DNA of 64,000 bases from an uncultured Oscillibacter sp. (GTDB taxonomy: Bacteria > Bacillota > Clostridia > Oscillospirales > Oscillospiraceae). Under the pieces are notes generated by a model. That model had not been told where the DNA came from, made no database searches, and saw nothing but the letters and a program-made list of their open reading frames with translations. Made by a program: the position numbers and the translations under genes. The DNA is taken from positions 6,381 to 70,380 of the forward strand of contig CAJTSM010000014.1 in the NCBI GenBank assembly GCA_910578935.1, read 5' to 3'. Shown here one piece after another: positions 48,850 to 57,330 of this stretch (its first letter is position 1; each line of letters starts with the position of its first letter).

Positions 48850-49254
48850 ATGTATCAGTCTAAGAAACCTTATCTGTACGGTACCGGCCGCCGGAAGTCC
48901 TCCGTCGCCCGCGTCCATCTGTTCCCCGGCGGAACCGGGAGCATCACCATCAACGGCCGTGATATTGATGACTACTTTGGCCTGGAAACTCTGAAGATGG
49001 TGGTTCGCCAGCCTCTGGAGGCCACCGGCAACACCGGCAAAATGGACATCGTAGCCACCGTTTCCGGCGGCGGCGTCACCGGTCAGGCTGGCGCCCTGCG
49101 TCACGGTATTGCCCGCGCCCTGCTGCTGGTCAGTGAGGACAACCGTCCTATCCTGAAGAAGGCCGGGTTCCTGACCCGCGACCCTCGTATGAAGGAACGG
49201 AAAAAATATGGCCTCAAAGCGGCCCGCCGCGCGCCTCAGTTCTCCAAGCGCTGA
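48850..49254 (+). CDS. rpsI: 30S ribosomal protein S9
   Basis: A 134-residue protein with 'YGTGRRKSSVARVHLFPGGTGSITINGRDIDDYF', 'VSGGGVTGQAGALRHGIARALL' and the C-terminal 'RKKYGLKAARRAPQFSKR', whose last Arg reaches the P-site tRNA. AAGGAGGAGG precedes the ATG, 14 bases after rplM. Confidence 0.98.
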   Translation: MYQSKKPYLYGTGRRKSSVARVHLFPGGTGSITINGRDIDDYFGLETLKMVVRQPLEATGNTGKMDIVATVSGGGVTGQAGALRHGIARALLLVSEDNRPILKKAGFLTRDPRMKERKKYGLKAARRAPQFSKR

Positions 49255-49287
49255 TTCCGCAGAGCGTACGGTTTATATCGCATGCAA

Positions 49288-49320
49288 CAGCGGGACCTCA
49301 AAGAGGTCCCGCTGCTTTTT
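49288..49320. terminator. Bidirectional terminator after rpsI
   Basis: CAGCGGGACCTC and GAGGTCCCGCTG arms with an AAA loop and a TTTTTTAT tail; it faces the convergent gerQ gene. Confidence 0.9.
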
Positions 49321-49325
49321 TATGC

Positions 49326-50024
49326 TCAGCAGAAACCTTGGGAGCCGTTCTCTTGGAGGAGATGCTCACAGAGTTCCCGCTGTTTGGTGTCATAGAACTC
49401 CATATATTTCAGGGCGTAAATATCGCAGAGGATATAGCGCTGCCGGCCTGTTTGGTAGATAATGAAGTAATCGTTCCCCACTTCGTGGAGAATGCCTTCC
49501 CAAACCATGGTGCCTTGGGTGCCGATCAGCAAAGTGGCAGCTACAAAGTTTCCCCGGTTCCGAAGGAGCATGGCCTTCAAAGAGCCCAGGAACGCCTCGC
49601 CTGTGCTGGTGGGAGTCTCAATAACCTCAGCAGGCTGGTGGTTTTGGAGGTCCAGATCACCGGTGCTGCCCGCGAACTCGTTATGGGCGGGATGGCGAAC
49701 TGGCGGACGGACCGCCGGAACAGAAGTGGAAGGTGCCTCCGGGCCCGTAGAGCCGGTGGGACGAAGGGAGCCGGAGGAAGCCGCCGGAGCGGCGGGGCGG
49801 GATATACCGGACACGCCGGCGGGGGTTCCCGTTCCTCCGGCAGAGGCGGGAAACTGAAAGGCCGGAGGAGCGTCGGCGGGCATAGGGGCGGCAGGATACT
49901 GAAAAGCCGCCGGGGATTCGGAAGAGGATGGGACGGTGGAGGCCCCGGGTTGAGGGGCGCTGATTTCAGTGGACCAATCCATGATCGGCTGGGACATGCG
50001 CTGTGTATTGGGCATAGTGGACAC
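49326..50024 (-). CDS. gerQ: GerQ-like spore coat/germination protein
   Basis: A 232-residue protein. The first 130 residues are low-complexity Pro/Ala/Ser/Gly. The C-terminal domain (about 140-215, 'GSLKAMLLRNRGNFVAATLLIGTQGTMVWEGILHEVGNDYFIIYQTGRQRYILCDIYALKYMEFYD') matches GerQ, which in Bacillus is needed to place CwlJ in the spore coat and is cross-linked there. It follows cwlJ by 4 bases, the same cwlJ-gerQ arrangement as in Bacillus. The disordered N-terminus is longer than in B. subtilis but similar in style. Confidence 0.82.
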   Translation of the reverse strand: MSTMPNTQRMSQPIMDWSTEISAPQPGASTVPSSSESPAAFQYPAAPMPADAPPAFQFPASAGGTGTPAGVSGISRPAAPAASSGSLRPTGSTGPEAPSTSVPAVRPPVRHPAHNEFAGSTGDLDLQNHQPAEVIETPTSTGEAFLGSLKAMLLRNRGNFVAATLLIGTQGTMVWEGILHEVGNDYFIIYQTGRQRYILCDIYALKYMEFYDTKQRELCEHLLQENGSQGFC

Positions 50025-50027
50025 CTC

Positions 50028-50468
50028 TCAAGTTTTATAGTATGCGTCGGTTGGATTATAAAAACAGTGATCACCAATGCGGGTCTGCCAATAACCCACA
50101 CCAGTGGGAAAAAAGGGGCGGCAGTCGGGGCCAAAAGGATTATAGAACCACAGCGACTCCGCCACATCCGGCAGACGGTTTCCGGCGATCGCCCAGTCGG
50201 CGATGTCGTAGTGAATCTGCTCAGGCCGCATGTTGTATATGTTCTGGGGATTGTAGGCGCCTCCCTCTGTCTCGCTGGCGCAGACGAACTGGTAGGGCTG
50301 GAAGATGATGTTGCGGATACTGCCCCGGCCCACCCGGGCGTATTCGCCGCCCCGGGCGTGAACCCGGTTCATCACCACGCCTGCTACGGCCTTCATGCCG
50401 TTTTCCCCCTCGCCGCCCGCTTCGCACTCGATCAGGCGCGCCAGCAGCTCCCGGTCGGAATATGCCAT
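50028..50468 (-). CDS. cwlJ: CwlJ/SleB family spore cortex hydrolase
   Basis: A 146-residue enzyme of the Hydrolase_2 family without signal peptide, like CwlJ. It shows 'ELLARLIECEAGGEGENGMKAVAGVVMNRVHA' with the catalytic glutamate, 'IIFQPYQFVCASETEGGAYN' and 'SLWFYNPFGPDCRPFFPTG'. It breaks down spore cortex peptidoglycan during germination. AGGAGGAATGCACC precedes the ATG. The gerQ partner follows immediately. Confidence 0.9.
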   Translation of the reverse strand: MAYSDRELLARLIECEAGGEGENGMKAVAGVVMNRVHARGGEYARVGRGSIRNIIFQPYQFVCASETEGGAYNPQNIYNMRPEQIHYDIADWAIAGNRLPDVAESLWFYNPFGPDCRPFFPTGVGYWQTRIGDHCFYNPTDAYYKT

Positions 50469-50558
50469 GGTGCATTCCTCCTTTGTCGCTGGTTCAGCAT
50501 ACGCGAAAAAGGAGCCGCTGGTGACAGAGGCCCTTTTTGGAGACTGTGTAGTTTTCTT

Positions 50559-50909
50559 TCACTCTCGGAGAATTTTGTCCAGGGCTCTGCCCTTTGCCAG
50601 TTCGTCAATCAGTTTGTCCAGGCAGCGGATGTTCCGCATAAGGGGGTCCTGGACCGCCTCAACCCGGACGCCGCAGACGGTCCCGGTGATTTGGGCGGCG
50701 TTGGGGTGGATCCGGGGAGCTTCCTGGAAAAGGGTCCGGTAATCGGCATCCCGCTCCAGCTGCCGGGCCAGGCCCTCCTCGCCGTAACCGGTCAGCCAGC
50801 GGATGACCCGGCGGACCTCCTCTTCGGTGCGGCCCTTTCGCTCCGCTTTCTGGACCAAGAGGGGATAGATCTTAGAAAGCTTCATGGCGAAAACTCTGTG
50901 GTTCTCCAT
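50559..50909 (-). CDS. DUF2200 family protein
   Basis: A 116-residue soluble protein: 'KLSKIYPLLVQKAERKGRTEEEVRRVIRWLTGYGEEGLARQLERDADYRTLFQEAPRIHPNAAQITGTVCGVRVEAVQDPLMRNIRCLDKLIDELAKGRALDKILRE'-type pattern, with the DUF2200 hallmarks 'WLTGY', 'ITGTVCGVRVE' and 'DPLMRNIRCLDKL'. Function is unknown. AGGAGGAACTTCCC sets the start at 50909. Confidence 0.85.
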   Translation of the reverse strand: MENHRVFAMKLSKIYPLLVQKAERKGRTEEEVRRVIRWLTGYGEEGLARQLERDADYRTLFQEAPRIHPNAAQITGTVCGVRVEAVQDPLMRNIRCLDKLIDELAKGRALDKILRE

Positions 50910-50937
50910 GGGAAGTTCCTCCTTACCGTTATTGAAA

Positions 50938-50962
50938 GAGCCCCGCCGGAAGGCGGGGCTCT
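50938..50962 (-). terminator. Terminator of the glycosyltransferase gene
   Basis: AGAGCCCCGCC and GGCGGGGCTCT with a four-base loop, directly after the stop, then TTTCAAT on the minus strand. Confidence 0.75.
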
Positions 50963-50964
50963 CA

Positions 50965-52098
50965 CTACAATTTTTTCTGCTCTCGGATGGCCGTCCGGAA
51001 CATTTCTTCCGTCTGCTCAATGGAATGGTCCAGGGCGTATTGCTTGGCGTGCTCACCGTAGCGCCTGCCCATTTCTTCCCGCTCTTTGGGATGCTCAAAC
51101 CACCAGTCGATCTTCTCCGCCAGGGCGGCGGCGTCCCCGGCGGGGAACAGGCTCCGTTCGTCCAGAGCAAACTGGGGTGTGGCGGACCGGGGAGAATCGG
51201 CGATAACGGGCACCAGCCCGCAAGCGAATGCCTCCATGCAGCTCATGGCCTCAATTTCCGCGTCGGAGGTGTGGACATACAGGTCTGCCATATGAAGGAT
51301 TTCAAGCAGGCGGCCGGGCTCATAAAATTCCATAACGATGGGATTTGGAAGCTCCTCTGCCAGGCGGTGGTACTTCTTCTCCAGAGGACCCTTTCCCGCC
51401 AGGATAACCTGAATGTCGTTCCTGTGGCGGCACTGGGCGCAGGCGTTGATCAGGACGTCCTGCCGCTTTTCCCCGGCGTAGCGGCCCACCATCAGCACGT
51501 TGAACTTCCCCCGCATCCAATCCTCCTGGGGATTCCGCCCGTAGGTGTACTGCGGGCTGATGCCGTTGGAAATAACGTGGAGCTGAGCTGTGTAGCCGTG
51601 GTCCCGGAGCTGCCCCGCGATCATGTTGCTGGGGCAATGGATATGGGTGAAGCGATTGAAAAAGGTGTCCCGGAACTTGGTGTAGACAAAGTCGTTCACC
51701 CGTTTGCTGTTGCCCAGGTGAAGGGTGAAGGTGATGTTCTCCGGCTGGCAGTGGAAGGCCGCCGTGTGGGGGATACCCAGGCGCTCTACATGCTTGAGGC
51801 CCATGACGGATAAGGGGGAGGGCATCATGAAGTGCACCACGTCCGCCCAGGCCGCCGCCTTCTCAAAGACGTGTTTGTTGGGAATCGCCAAGCGCATCCC
51901 CTGACTGGTGATGAGGTGTTCCACAATGGGGAGGAACTTCATCTGCCGGACGGCGTATTTGTAGTCCGTGGGCTTGCCGGTGGCGATGACCCGGACCTCG
52001 TTCCCATGTTCCTTCAGGGCCGTGGCGAAGCGGCGGGCGCTGATGGTGGTTCCATTGTTGGCGTCGTCGAACTGGTCGATGACCAAGACGATCTTCAT
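50965..52098 (-). CDS. Family 4 glycosyltransferase
   Basis: A 377-residue GT-B enzyme. The N-domain has 'QFDDANNGTTISARRFATALKEHGNEVRVIATG'. The C-domain has 'FNVLMVGRYAGEKRQDVLINAC', 'VILAGKGPLEKKYHRLAEEL' and 'SDAEIEAMSCMEAFACGLVPVIAD', the E-x7-E nucleotide-sugar region. The pattern resembles diacylglycerol or phosphatidyl-inositol glucosyl/mannosyltransferases that build glycolipid anchors, but the acceptor is not predictable. No signal peptide. Confidence 0.9.
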   Translation of the reverse strand: MKIVLVIDQFDDANNGTTISARRFATALKEHGNEVRVIATGKPTDYKYAVRQMKFLPIVEHLITSQGMRLAIPNKHVFEKAAAWADVVHFMMPSPLSVMGLKHVERLGIPHTAAFHCQPENITFTLHLGNSKRVNDFVYTKFRDTFFNRFTHIHCPSNMIAGQLRDHGYTAQLHVISNGISPQYTYGRNPQEDWMRGKFNVLMVGRYAGEKRQDVLINACAQCRHRNDIQVILAGKGPLEKKYHRLAEELPNPIVMEFYEPGRLLEILHMADLYVHTSDAEIEAMSCMEAFACGLVPVIADSPRSATPQFALDERSLFPAGDAAALAEKIDWWFEHPKEREEMGRRYGEHAKQYALDHSIEQTEEMFRTAIREQKKL

Positions 52099-52114
52099 AA
52101 TTTTGCCGTTCCTC

Positions 52115-52372
52115 TCAGTTTACGCCCAGAGCCTGCTCCAGCCCCAAGGCCAACTGATCGGGACAGGAAGTGCTTTTGGCTCCGCAGCCGATGCCTTTCA
52201 GGCGGCGGATGGCCTCCTGGGCGGGCATTCCCTTTACCAGGGCGGCGATGCCCTGGAGGTTGCCATGGCAGCCGCCGGTGACCCGGAGGGCCTGGATGAC
52301 GCCTTGATCGTCCAGGTCTACCTGCATTTCTCGGGAGCAGACGCCCCGGGGTTGAAACGTATAAGTTTTCAT
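52115..52372 (-). CDS. TSCPD-domain protein (TIGR03905 type)
   Basis: An 85-residue protein with 'VCSREMQVDLDDQGVIQALRVTGGCHGNLQGIAALVKGM' and the name-giving 'STSCPDQLALGLEQAL'. Conserved cysteines (CS, GCHG, GCGAK, SCPD) suggest metal or cofactor binding. Function is unknown; related domains occur at the end of vitamin-B12-dependent ribonucleotide reductases. A TATGCT -10 box on the minus strand lies near 52430. This is the last clearly chromosomal gene before the integrated element. Confidence 0.9.
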   Translation of the reverse strand: MKTYTFQPRGVCSREMQVDLDDQGVIQALRVTGGCHGNLQGIAALVKGMPAQEAIRRLKGIGCGAKSTSCPDQLALGLEQALGVN

Positions 52373-52475
52373 GGTTCGTACTCCTTTTCAAGCCGCCGGG
52401 AAAAGCGGTTCACGATTTAACTTATACAGCATAGCACAAAGGAGGGGAAAAGGCAAGCCCCGCTTCCGGCCTGAG

Positions 52476-52616
52476 AGTGTCCAGTTGCGCATTTTATAAC
52501 AGGGCCATCGTGTAGGGGCCGCCGCCCCCGGCGGCCTGCCGGCACAAGGATTGGGACTCGCATCGGGCCGCCCAAGGGGGCGGCCCCTACAGGATCAAAT
52601 CTCCCCATTGGACACT
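52476..52616. mobile_element. MITE-like element, copy B (141 bp)
   Basis: It begins AGTGTCCA and ends TGGACACT (8-bp perfect inverted ends) and is about 96% identical to 35771-35910. The 13-base sequence CGCTTCCGGCCTG is present on both sides (52461-52473 and 52617-52629), a likely duplication of the target, so the inserted unit can be placed exactly. It carries two GC hairpins ending in CCCCTACAGG and no coding potential. Confidence 0.85.
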
Positions 52617-52781
52617 CGCTTCCGGCCTGGAGGAATTGGGCAGCGGGAAGGAAGAGAGCTGCGAGAGGAACCCAGGAGGGTGTGCCTGACAAAGAATGAC
52701 GCGCAGAACCCAAAAATATCAGGCAGTCACCGCAAAATCAAGCCAATGTGACATAATTTAACACCATTTAACACCCGAGAG

Positions 52782-52810
52782 AAAGCACGATTGAAAGATC
52801 GTGCTTTTTC
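52782..52810 (+). terminator. Terminator-like hairpin before repA
   Basis: AAAGCACGA and TCGTGCTTT arms around an 8-base loop with a TTTTCTTTT tail. It could end transcription entering the element or control repA as an attenuator. The 52630-52781 stretch before it contains no gene. Confidence 0.65.
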
Positions 52811-52835
52811 TTTTGCCCAAAAGGAGGCCCTGACC

Positions 52836-53780
52836 ATGCCGGAAATCATATTGTCAGATTATTTCTACGGCGATGAATCGGAGGAATTTGTCTATTTCAA
52901 AATCCCCCGCCAGTTGATCACCAACCCGAAATTCAAGCACGTCTCCACGGACGCCAAGCTGCTGTATGGAATGCTGCTGGACCGCATGAGCCTGTCCGCC
53001 CGGAATGGCTGGTACGATGACACTGGGCAGGTCTACATCTACTACTCCGTAGATGAGATATGCGGCGATATGACCTGCGGGCGGGACAAGGCCATGAAGC
53101 TGCTGGCCGAGCTGGACACGAAGAAGGGCGTCGGCCTGATCGAGCGGATCAAGCAGGGCCAGGGGAAGCCCACGAAAATCTACGTCAAGCGGTTCACTAC
53201 CCGGACTATTCCGCCCAAACCGGCCCCGCCACCCTTGGAGTCTTTCATGCCCTTTTCACAGGTCGATTTTTCCAACGTGCAGAAGTCGGAAATTCCGACG
53301 CCAAGAGGTGGAAAAAATCGACGTGCAGCCGTCGAAAAACCCGACCCTAATTATACTAAAAGAAACCAGACAGAATTTATCCAGCCTGATCCATCCATCT
53401 CCCCCCGAAAGTCCCCCGCAGAAGGTTTGGAGATGGATCGATACGAACGAAGAAAAGAACTGAAAGCGAATATTGATTACGAGCGTTTGCGCAGAGAGCA
53501 CCCCTGCGATGATATAGACGACCTTTTGGAGCTGATGCTGGACACGGTATGCAGCACCGCCCCCGCCATACGGATTGGGGGCAGCGACATTCCCACGGAG
53601 GCGGTCAGAAACCGCTTCCTCCAGCTTGACAGCGAGCATATCCAGTATGTGATCGACGCGCTGAAACAGACTACCACGAAAATCAATAACATCCGGGCCT
53701 ATCTGTTGACGGCGCTCTACAACGCGCCGGTGACGATAGGCCCTTACTATTCCGCCGCCGTGCGGCATGACTTCCACTGA
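52836..53780 (+). CDS. repA: Replication initiator protein A (RepA_N family)
   Basis: A 314-residue protein. The N-terminal RepA_N domain shows 'YFYGDESEEFVYFKIPRQLITNPKFKHVSTDAKLLYGMLLDRMSLSARNGWYDDTGQVYIYYSVDEI', typical of Firmicutes plasmids and Tn1549-type elements. It has a Pro-rich linker (about 130-200) and a DUF6017-like C-terminal domain ('YERLRREHPCDDIDDLLELMLDTVCS', 'INNIRAYLLTALYNAP'). It would start replication of the excised circle. The ATG at 52836 follows AAAAGGAGG. A 24-base hairpin repeat follows its stop directly. Confidence 0.9.
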   Translation: MPEIILSDYFYGDESEEFVYFKIPRQLITNPKFKHVSTDAKLLYGMLLDRMSLSARNGWYDDTGQVYIYYSVDEICGDMTCGRDKAMKLLAELDTKKGVGLIERIKQGQGKPTKIYVKRFTTRTIPPKPAPPPLESFMPFSQVDFSNVQKSEIPTPRGGKNRRAAVEKPDPNYTKRNQTEFIQPDPSISPRKSPAEGLEMDRYERRKELKANIDYERLRREHPCDDIDDLLELMLDTVCSTAPAIRIGGSDIPTEAVRNRFLQLDSEHIQYVIDALKQTTTKINNIRAYLLTALYNAPVTIGPYYSAAVRHDFH

Positions 53781-53804
53781 AATGAATCCCACCGTGGGAC
53801 GCGA
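53781..53804. repeat. 24-bp hairpin repeat, copy 1
   Basis: AATGAA followed by the palindrome TCCCACCGTGGGA and CGCGA, starting right at the repA stop. Other copies are at 57331, 62922 and 62970. Confidence 0.8.
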
Positions 53805-53839
53805 TTTTTAGCAAATATATTTCAAAACGGAGGTTATTT

Positions 53840-54934
53840 ATGGCAAACGAAAACAGCAGAGCCCCCACGATCCCCAAGCCCCAGAGCATCCCCCTGGCGA
53901 AGATCCACGACCTGCCCGGCATCCCCCTTTTCAGGCAGCCGGACAAGAACTACGGCGGCCTTGTCACCAGCATCCGGTCCGGCGGCGTGAAGGAGCCCGT
54001 GATCATTCGGCTCCGGGAGGACGGCGAGTACCAGCTTGTGACCGGCTACCGGCGCATGAGGGCCAGCGAGCTTGCAAAGAAGCAGGAGATTCCCGCCTTG
54101 GTCTACGAGGTGAGCTTGCAGGAGGCCATCCGGGATCACGGGCTGGCGAATGGGAAGCCCACGCCCCCTATCCCCGGCAAGCTGGTGGAGCCTGGGGCCA
54201 AGAGCGAAAAGGAGGAAAAAGCCGACATCAAGGGGCCGGGAAAGCCGACTGCTGGAGAGGCCCCGGCCCCTAAGGTGGAGGGCAAGCCCGCCGCCCCTGT
54301 TGCTGGAGAGAAGCCCAAGGAGGCCCCCGTGACCGGCCCCGCCGCCAAGGGTCCTGCTGGAACCGCTATTTCCCAGGTGCTTGACGAGCGCCTGACGCCC
54401 CCGGACGAGAAGGCCAAGCGGGGCATTCCCGGCCCCAAGGAGAACGAAGCCTTCTTCATCCTCCTGCACCCCGCCTATCTGGAGAAGTCCAAGTACAATA
54501 CCATTTCCGTGGACACCAGAAGCGAGGATTACCTGGAACTGAAAAAGTCCATTGAGCTGAACGGCGTGAAGGACCCCGTTCTCGCCCGGATTGGAGACGA
54601 GGGCACCCTGGAAATCCTCTCCGGCCAGCGCCGCCACCTGATCGCCACGGAGCTGAACTATCCCGTCCCCACCATCATCCAGAAAATCTCTGACGCCGAC
54701 GCGAAAATCCTGGTGGCGGACGGCAACCTCCACCGGCCCCATATCTCCATGTACGACCTCTCCCGCTCCCTGCGGATGAAGATGGAGGGCATGAAGCAGA
54801 AGGCGGGCCGGAAGAAGAAGGGGACCTTCAAGGCGGAGGAGCTGGACAGCGATGAAAAGCTGGCCCAGGAAATGGGCATGAAGGTGAGCAAGCTCAACCG
54901 GATCATCCGTCTGTCCGAGGCCACCAGCGAATGA
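53840..54934 (+). CDS. ParB-like protein with two ParB N-terminal domains
   Basis: A 364-residue protein. The first ParB/Srx-type domain (about 15-100) has 'IPLAKIHDLPGIPLFRQP' and 'GYRRMRASELA'. A Pro/Lys/Ala-rich linker (115-190) follows. A second copy (about 205-290) has 'EDYLELKKSIELNGVKDPVLARIG' and 'SGQRRHLIATEL', then a helix-turn-helix ('DEKLAQEMGMKVSKLNRIIRLSEA'). ParB N-domains are CTP switches that load on parS DNA. Two in one chain with the HTH only at the end is unusual. No ParA gene is adjacent. The stop overlaps the next start (ATGA). Confidence 0.87.
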   Translation: MANENSRAPTIPKPQSIPLAKIHDLPGIPLFRQPDKNYGGLVTSIRSGGVKEPVIIRLREDGEYQLVTGYRRMRASELAKKQEIPALVYEVSLQEAIRDHGLANGKPTPPIPGKLVEPGAKSEKEEKADIKGPGKPTAGEAPAPKVEGKPAAPVAGEKPKEAPVTGPAAKGPAGTAISQVLDERLTPPDEKAKRGIPGPKENEAFFILLHPAYLEKSKYNTISVDTRSEDYLELKKSIELNGVKDPVLARIGDEGTLEILSGQRRHLIATELNYPVPTIIQKISDADAKILVADGNLHRPHISMYDLSRSLRMKMEGMKQKAGRKKKGTFKAEELDSDEKLAQEMGMKVSKLNRIIRLSEATSE

Positions 54935-55461
54935 AAAAGACGGAGAAGGCCGGAAAGCTGAGTGAACAGGCCATGCGGGACATCCTGGAGGACAAGGACC
55001 TGGCCCCCAAGCAGACCACGCCGCCCCCGGCTCCCCAGCCGCCCGCGCCGCCCAGCGGCCCCTCCGCTCCGCCGCCCATTCCGCCCTCCCCGGACGTGAA
55101 GCCGGGACAGACGCCGGGAACGCCTATGGCTCCCAACACTTCCACACCCAGCACGCCGGGGTCCGTCAATTCCACTGGCCCTAAAAGGAGTATCAAATCC
55201 TGCATTATGTTGGCATCGCCGCTGACGAGCCGGACTGGATCAAGGGAGAGCAATACCCTCTTGTGGAGTGGGGCGTCACCGAGCCCCAGGCGCTGCAAAT
55301 CTGCTATGACCGCGGCTTTGACTGGGGCGGCTTGTATGAAATTTATCACCGCTGTTCCTGCTGGTGCTGTCCCTTACAGAGCATTGACGAGCTGCGGAAA
55401 CTGCGCCGCCATCATCCTCAGCTCTGGGCAAAGCTGTTGGAGTTGGATGAAAAGGCATTGA
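54931..55461 (+). CDS. Proline-rich protein, genuine N-terminal part then out-of-frame sequence
   Basis: The first 84 or so residues are credible: 'KKTEKAGKLSEQAMRDILEDKDL' is a helical head, followed by a Pro-rich stretch with 'PPAPQPPAPPSGPS'. The start overlaps the parB stop. From about 55180 the frame runs over DNA that codes, one phase away, for a PAPS-reductase-like protein, and the translated sequence becomes Ser/Cys/Ala-rich noise to the stop at 55461. It is best read as a gene cut at a deletion junction near 55175-55190. The true C-terminus is lost. Confidence 0.5.
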   Translation: MKKTEKAGKLSEQAMRDILEDKDLAPKQTTPPPAPQPPAPPSGPSAPPPIPPSPDVKPGQTPGTPMAPNTSTPSTPGSVNSTGPKRSIKSCIMLASPLTSRTGSRESNTLLWSGASPSPRRCKSAMTAALTGAACMKFITAVPAGAVPYRALTSCGNCAAIILSSGQSCWSWMKRH

Positions 55462-55535
55462 CACAATTCGGGCACAACGCCCTGGGACAATTCAAGGAAA
55501 ATTGGACGGTAGCCGCTCTGGAGGAACGGTTTGCC
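55185..55535 (+). pseudogene. C-terminal fragment of a PAPS-reductase-like protein
   Basis: In this frame 'YQILHYVGIAADEPDWIKGEQ', 'YPLVEWGVTEPQALQICYDRGFDWGGLYEIYHRCSCWCCPLQ' and 'LRRHHPQLWAKLLELDEKA' match the back half of the PAPS-reductase-family proteins found in Clostridia conjugative elements, including the CSCWCCP cysteine cluster. The nucleotide-binding SGGKDS front half is absent. A TAA closes the frame at 55182-55184, exactly where homology starts. AAAAGGAG at 55183-55190 could drive a CTG start at 55200, but nothing shows it is used. The frame stays open to 55982 in a Pro-rich tail that shifts phase with the next gene. Confidence 0.7.
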
Positions 55536-55723
55536 GCCGGACCAGCGGCCCCGAAGGAGAAGCCCACTCCGTCTATCCGCTCCAGAGCGCCGGGAACACA
55601 GCCCGCCAGCAACCCGGAAGCTCCAGCCGTTCCGAAAATAGGTCCGGCAGGGACACCGGCAGATCCTCCGGTCCCCAAGACACGGACGACAGGAACACGA
55701 CCCGCGCCGATGCACGCTGAATC

Positions 55724-57328
55724 TTGGAGGGCGGACAAGCCGCCCGCTCCGCCAACGCCTGGGGAGCGTATGCGGGAATGGGCCGTGGACAAGCGGAGAA
55801 GGCCCAGGAGCATAGACAGGCCCCCATCTCGCCGGAGTACGGGGAGCCGTCCCCGGTCAGATATTACGGGAAATTTTCCGCTGCCCCCGGCAGCTCCGTT
55901 CCTCCAAAAGAAACCCCTTCTTTTGAAAATCAATCCATCAATCAATCTATCAAGGAGCGGCCCCGGTTCTCCGCCATTCTGAAAGAGAAGGCCCAGGGCT
56001 GGACGATCACCCCCAGGACTCGCCGGAGCGTGGAACAGACCGCCGGGAGTAGGTTGGTCCCTTCGAAAGCGTCCACTCCCGCAGGAAAGAAAACTACCGC
56101 AAAGCGCCTCGCGGAGCGGATGCGCCAAAGGGCGAAAGCGGAGGCCCAGCGGACCATGAGCCAGGGCACGAAAAAGACGGCTAAGGCCGCCGCGGACCTC
56201 TCCCGGAAAGCGGCCACAGCCACCGCAAAGGCGGTGAAATCCCTGATCGGCGCCCTCTCCGCCCTAGTGGGCGGGGCCACCCTCGCCGCCGCTCTCTGCG
56301 TGATCTTCCTGATCGCCGCCGTGATCGCCTCGCCCTTTGGACTGCTCTTTTCCAACGAGCCGTCCCCCGGAGCCGTCCCGCTGAACGCCGCCGTGACGCA
56401 GATCAATGTGGAACTGACGGACAAGCTGGCCCTGCTGCAAGCCGGGGACTATGACAGCATCGACATCCAGGGCACAGGCCCGGACTGGCGGGAGGTGGCG
56501 GCAGTGTTCGCCTGCAAAACCGCCCTGGGCGCGGACGGCGTGGACGTGGCCGCGCTGACCCCGGACCGGGTGGACCGGCTGAAAGCCGTCTTTTGGGATA
56601 TGTGCGAAATTGCCTCCAGTGTGGAAACCATAGACCACCCCGCCAGCGGTTCCGCGGAGGCGCGGACGGAGAAGATATTACATATCACCATTACCGCCAG
56701 GACCGCCGATGAAATGCGGACGGCCTATCTGTTTACCCCCGAACAGGACCGCGCCCTGACGGAGTTCCTGGCGGAGCTGAACGGAATCGGGACCCTGCTG
56801 GGGGACCTGGGCATCACCCAGGAGGACGCCGCCGAGCTGCTGCGCCGTTTGCCCGAGGGCCTTTCCCCGGAACGCCGGGCCGTGGTGGAGACGGCCTGTA
56901 AGCTGGTGGGCAAGGTGAATTATTTTTGGGGCGGGAAGTCCCTGGTCCTTGGCTGGGATTCCCGCTGGGGGACCATCCAAAAGGTTTGGGCGGCTGGCAG
57001 TCCCTCCACGGGGACCTACCGGCCCTACGGTATGGACTGTTCCGGCTTTGTGGACTGGACCTTTTACAATATGTCCGGCGGCAGCTACGTCATAGGCCAC
57101 GGCGGAGGGGCCCGGATGCAGCACAGCTACTGCACGCCGATCTCCTGGTCCCAGGCCCAGCCCGGCGATTTGGTGTTCTACCCGGAGGATACCCATGTTG
57201 GCATCGTGGGCGGCTGGGACGAGAGCGGCAATATACAGATCATCCACTGTGCCAGCGGGCAGAACAACGTGGTCATTACCGGAAAGGCCGGGTTTACCTC
57301 CATAGGCAGACCGGACTACTACGGATGA
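55724..57328 (+). CDS. CD1108-type mobile-element protein with NlpC/P60 (C40) peptidase domain
   Basis: A 534-residue wall hydrolase of conjugation systems. Order: charged N-terminus ('GRGQAEKAQEHRQAPISPEYGEPSP'), basic Ala/Lys-rich stretch (100-155), one membrane helix (about 160-195), a middle domain with 'ASSVETIDHPASGSAEARTEKILHITITARTADEM', and a C40 domain with 'YGMDCSGFVDW' (catalytic Cys), 'GDLVFYPEDTHVGIVGG' (catalytic His) and 'IIHCASGQNNVVIT'. It would open the wall for the transfer channel. The start is uncertain: a TTG at 55724 is used because a stop lies at 55718, and no good ribosome site is seen. The 5' part may be damaged. Confidence 0.82.
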   Translation: MEGGQAARSANAWGAYAGMGRGQAEKAQEHRQAPISPEYGEPSPVRYYGKFSAAPGSSVPPKETPSFENQSINQSIKERPRFSAILKEKAQGWTITPRTRRSVEQTAGSRLVPSKASTPAGKKTTAKRLAERMRQRAKAEAQRTMSQGTKKTAKAAADLSRKAATATAKAVKSLIGALSALVGGATLAAALCVIFLIAAVIASPFGLLFSNEPSPGAVPLNAAVTQINVELTDKLALLQAGDYDSIDIQGTGPDWREVAAVFACKTALGADGVDVAALTPDRVDRLKAVFWDMCEIASSVETIDHPASGSAEARTEKILHITITARTADEMRTAYLFTPEQDRALTEFLAELNGIGTLLGDLGITQEDAAELLRRLPEGLSPERRAVVETACKLVGKVNYFWGGKSLVLGWDSRWGTIQKVWAAGSPSTGTYRPYGMDCSGFVDWTFYNMSGGSYVIGHGGGARMQHSYCTPISWSQAQPGDLVFYPEDTHVGIVGGWDESGNIQIIHCASGQNNVVITGKAGFTSIGRPDYYG

Positions 57329-57330
57329 AA

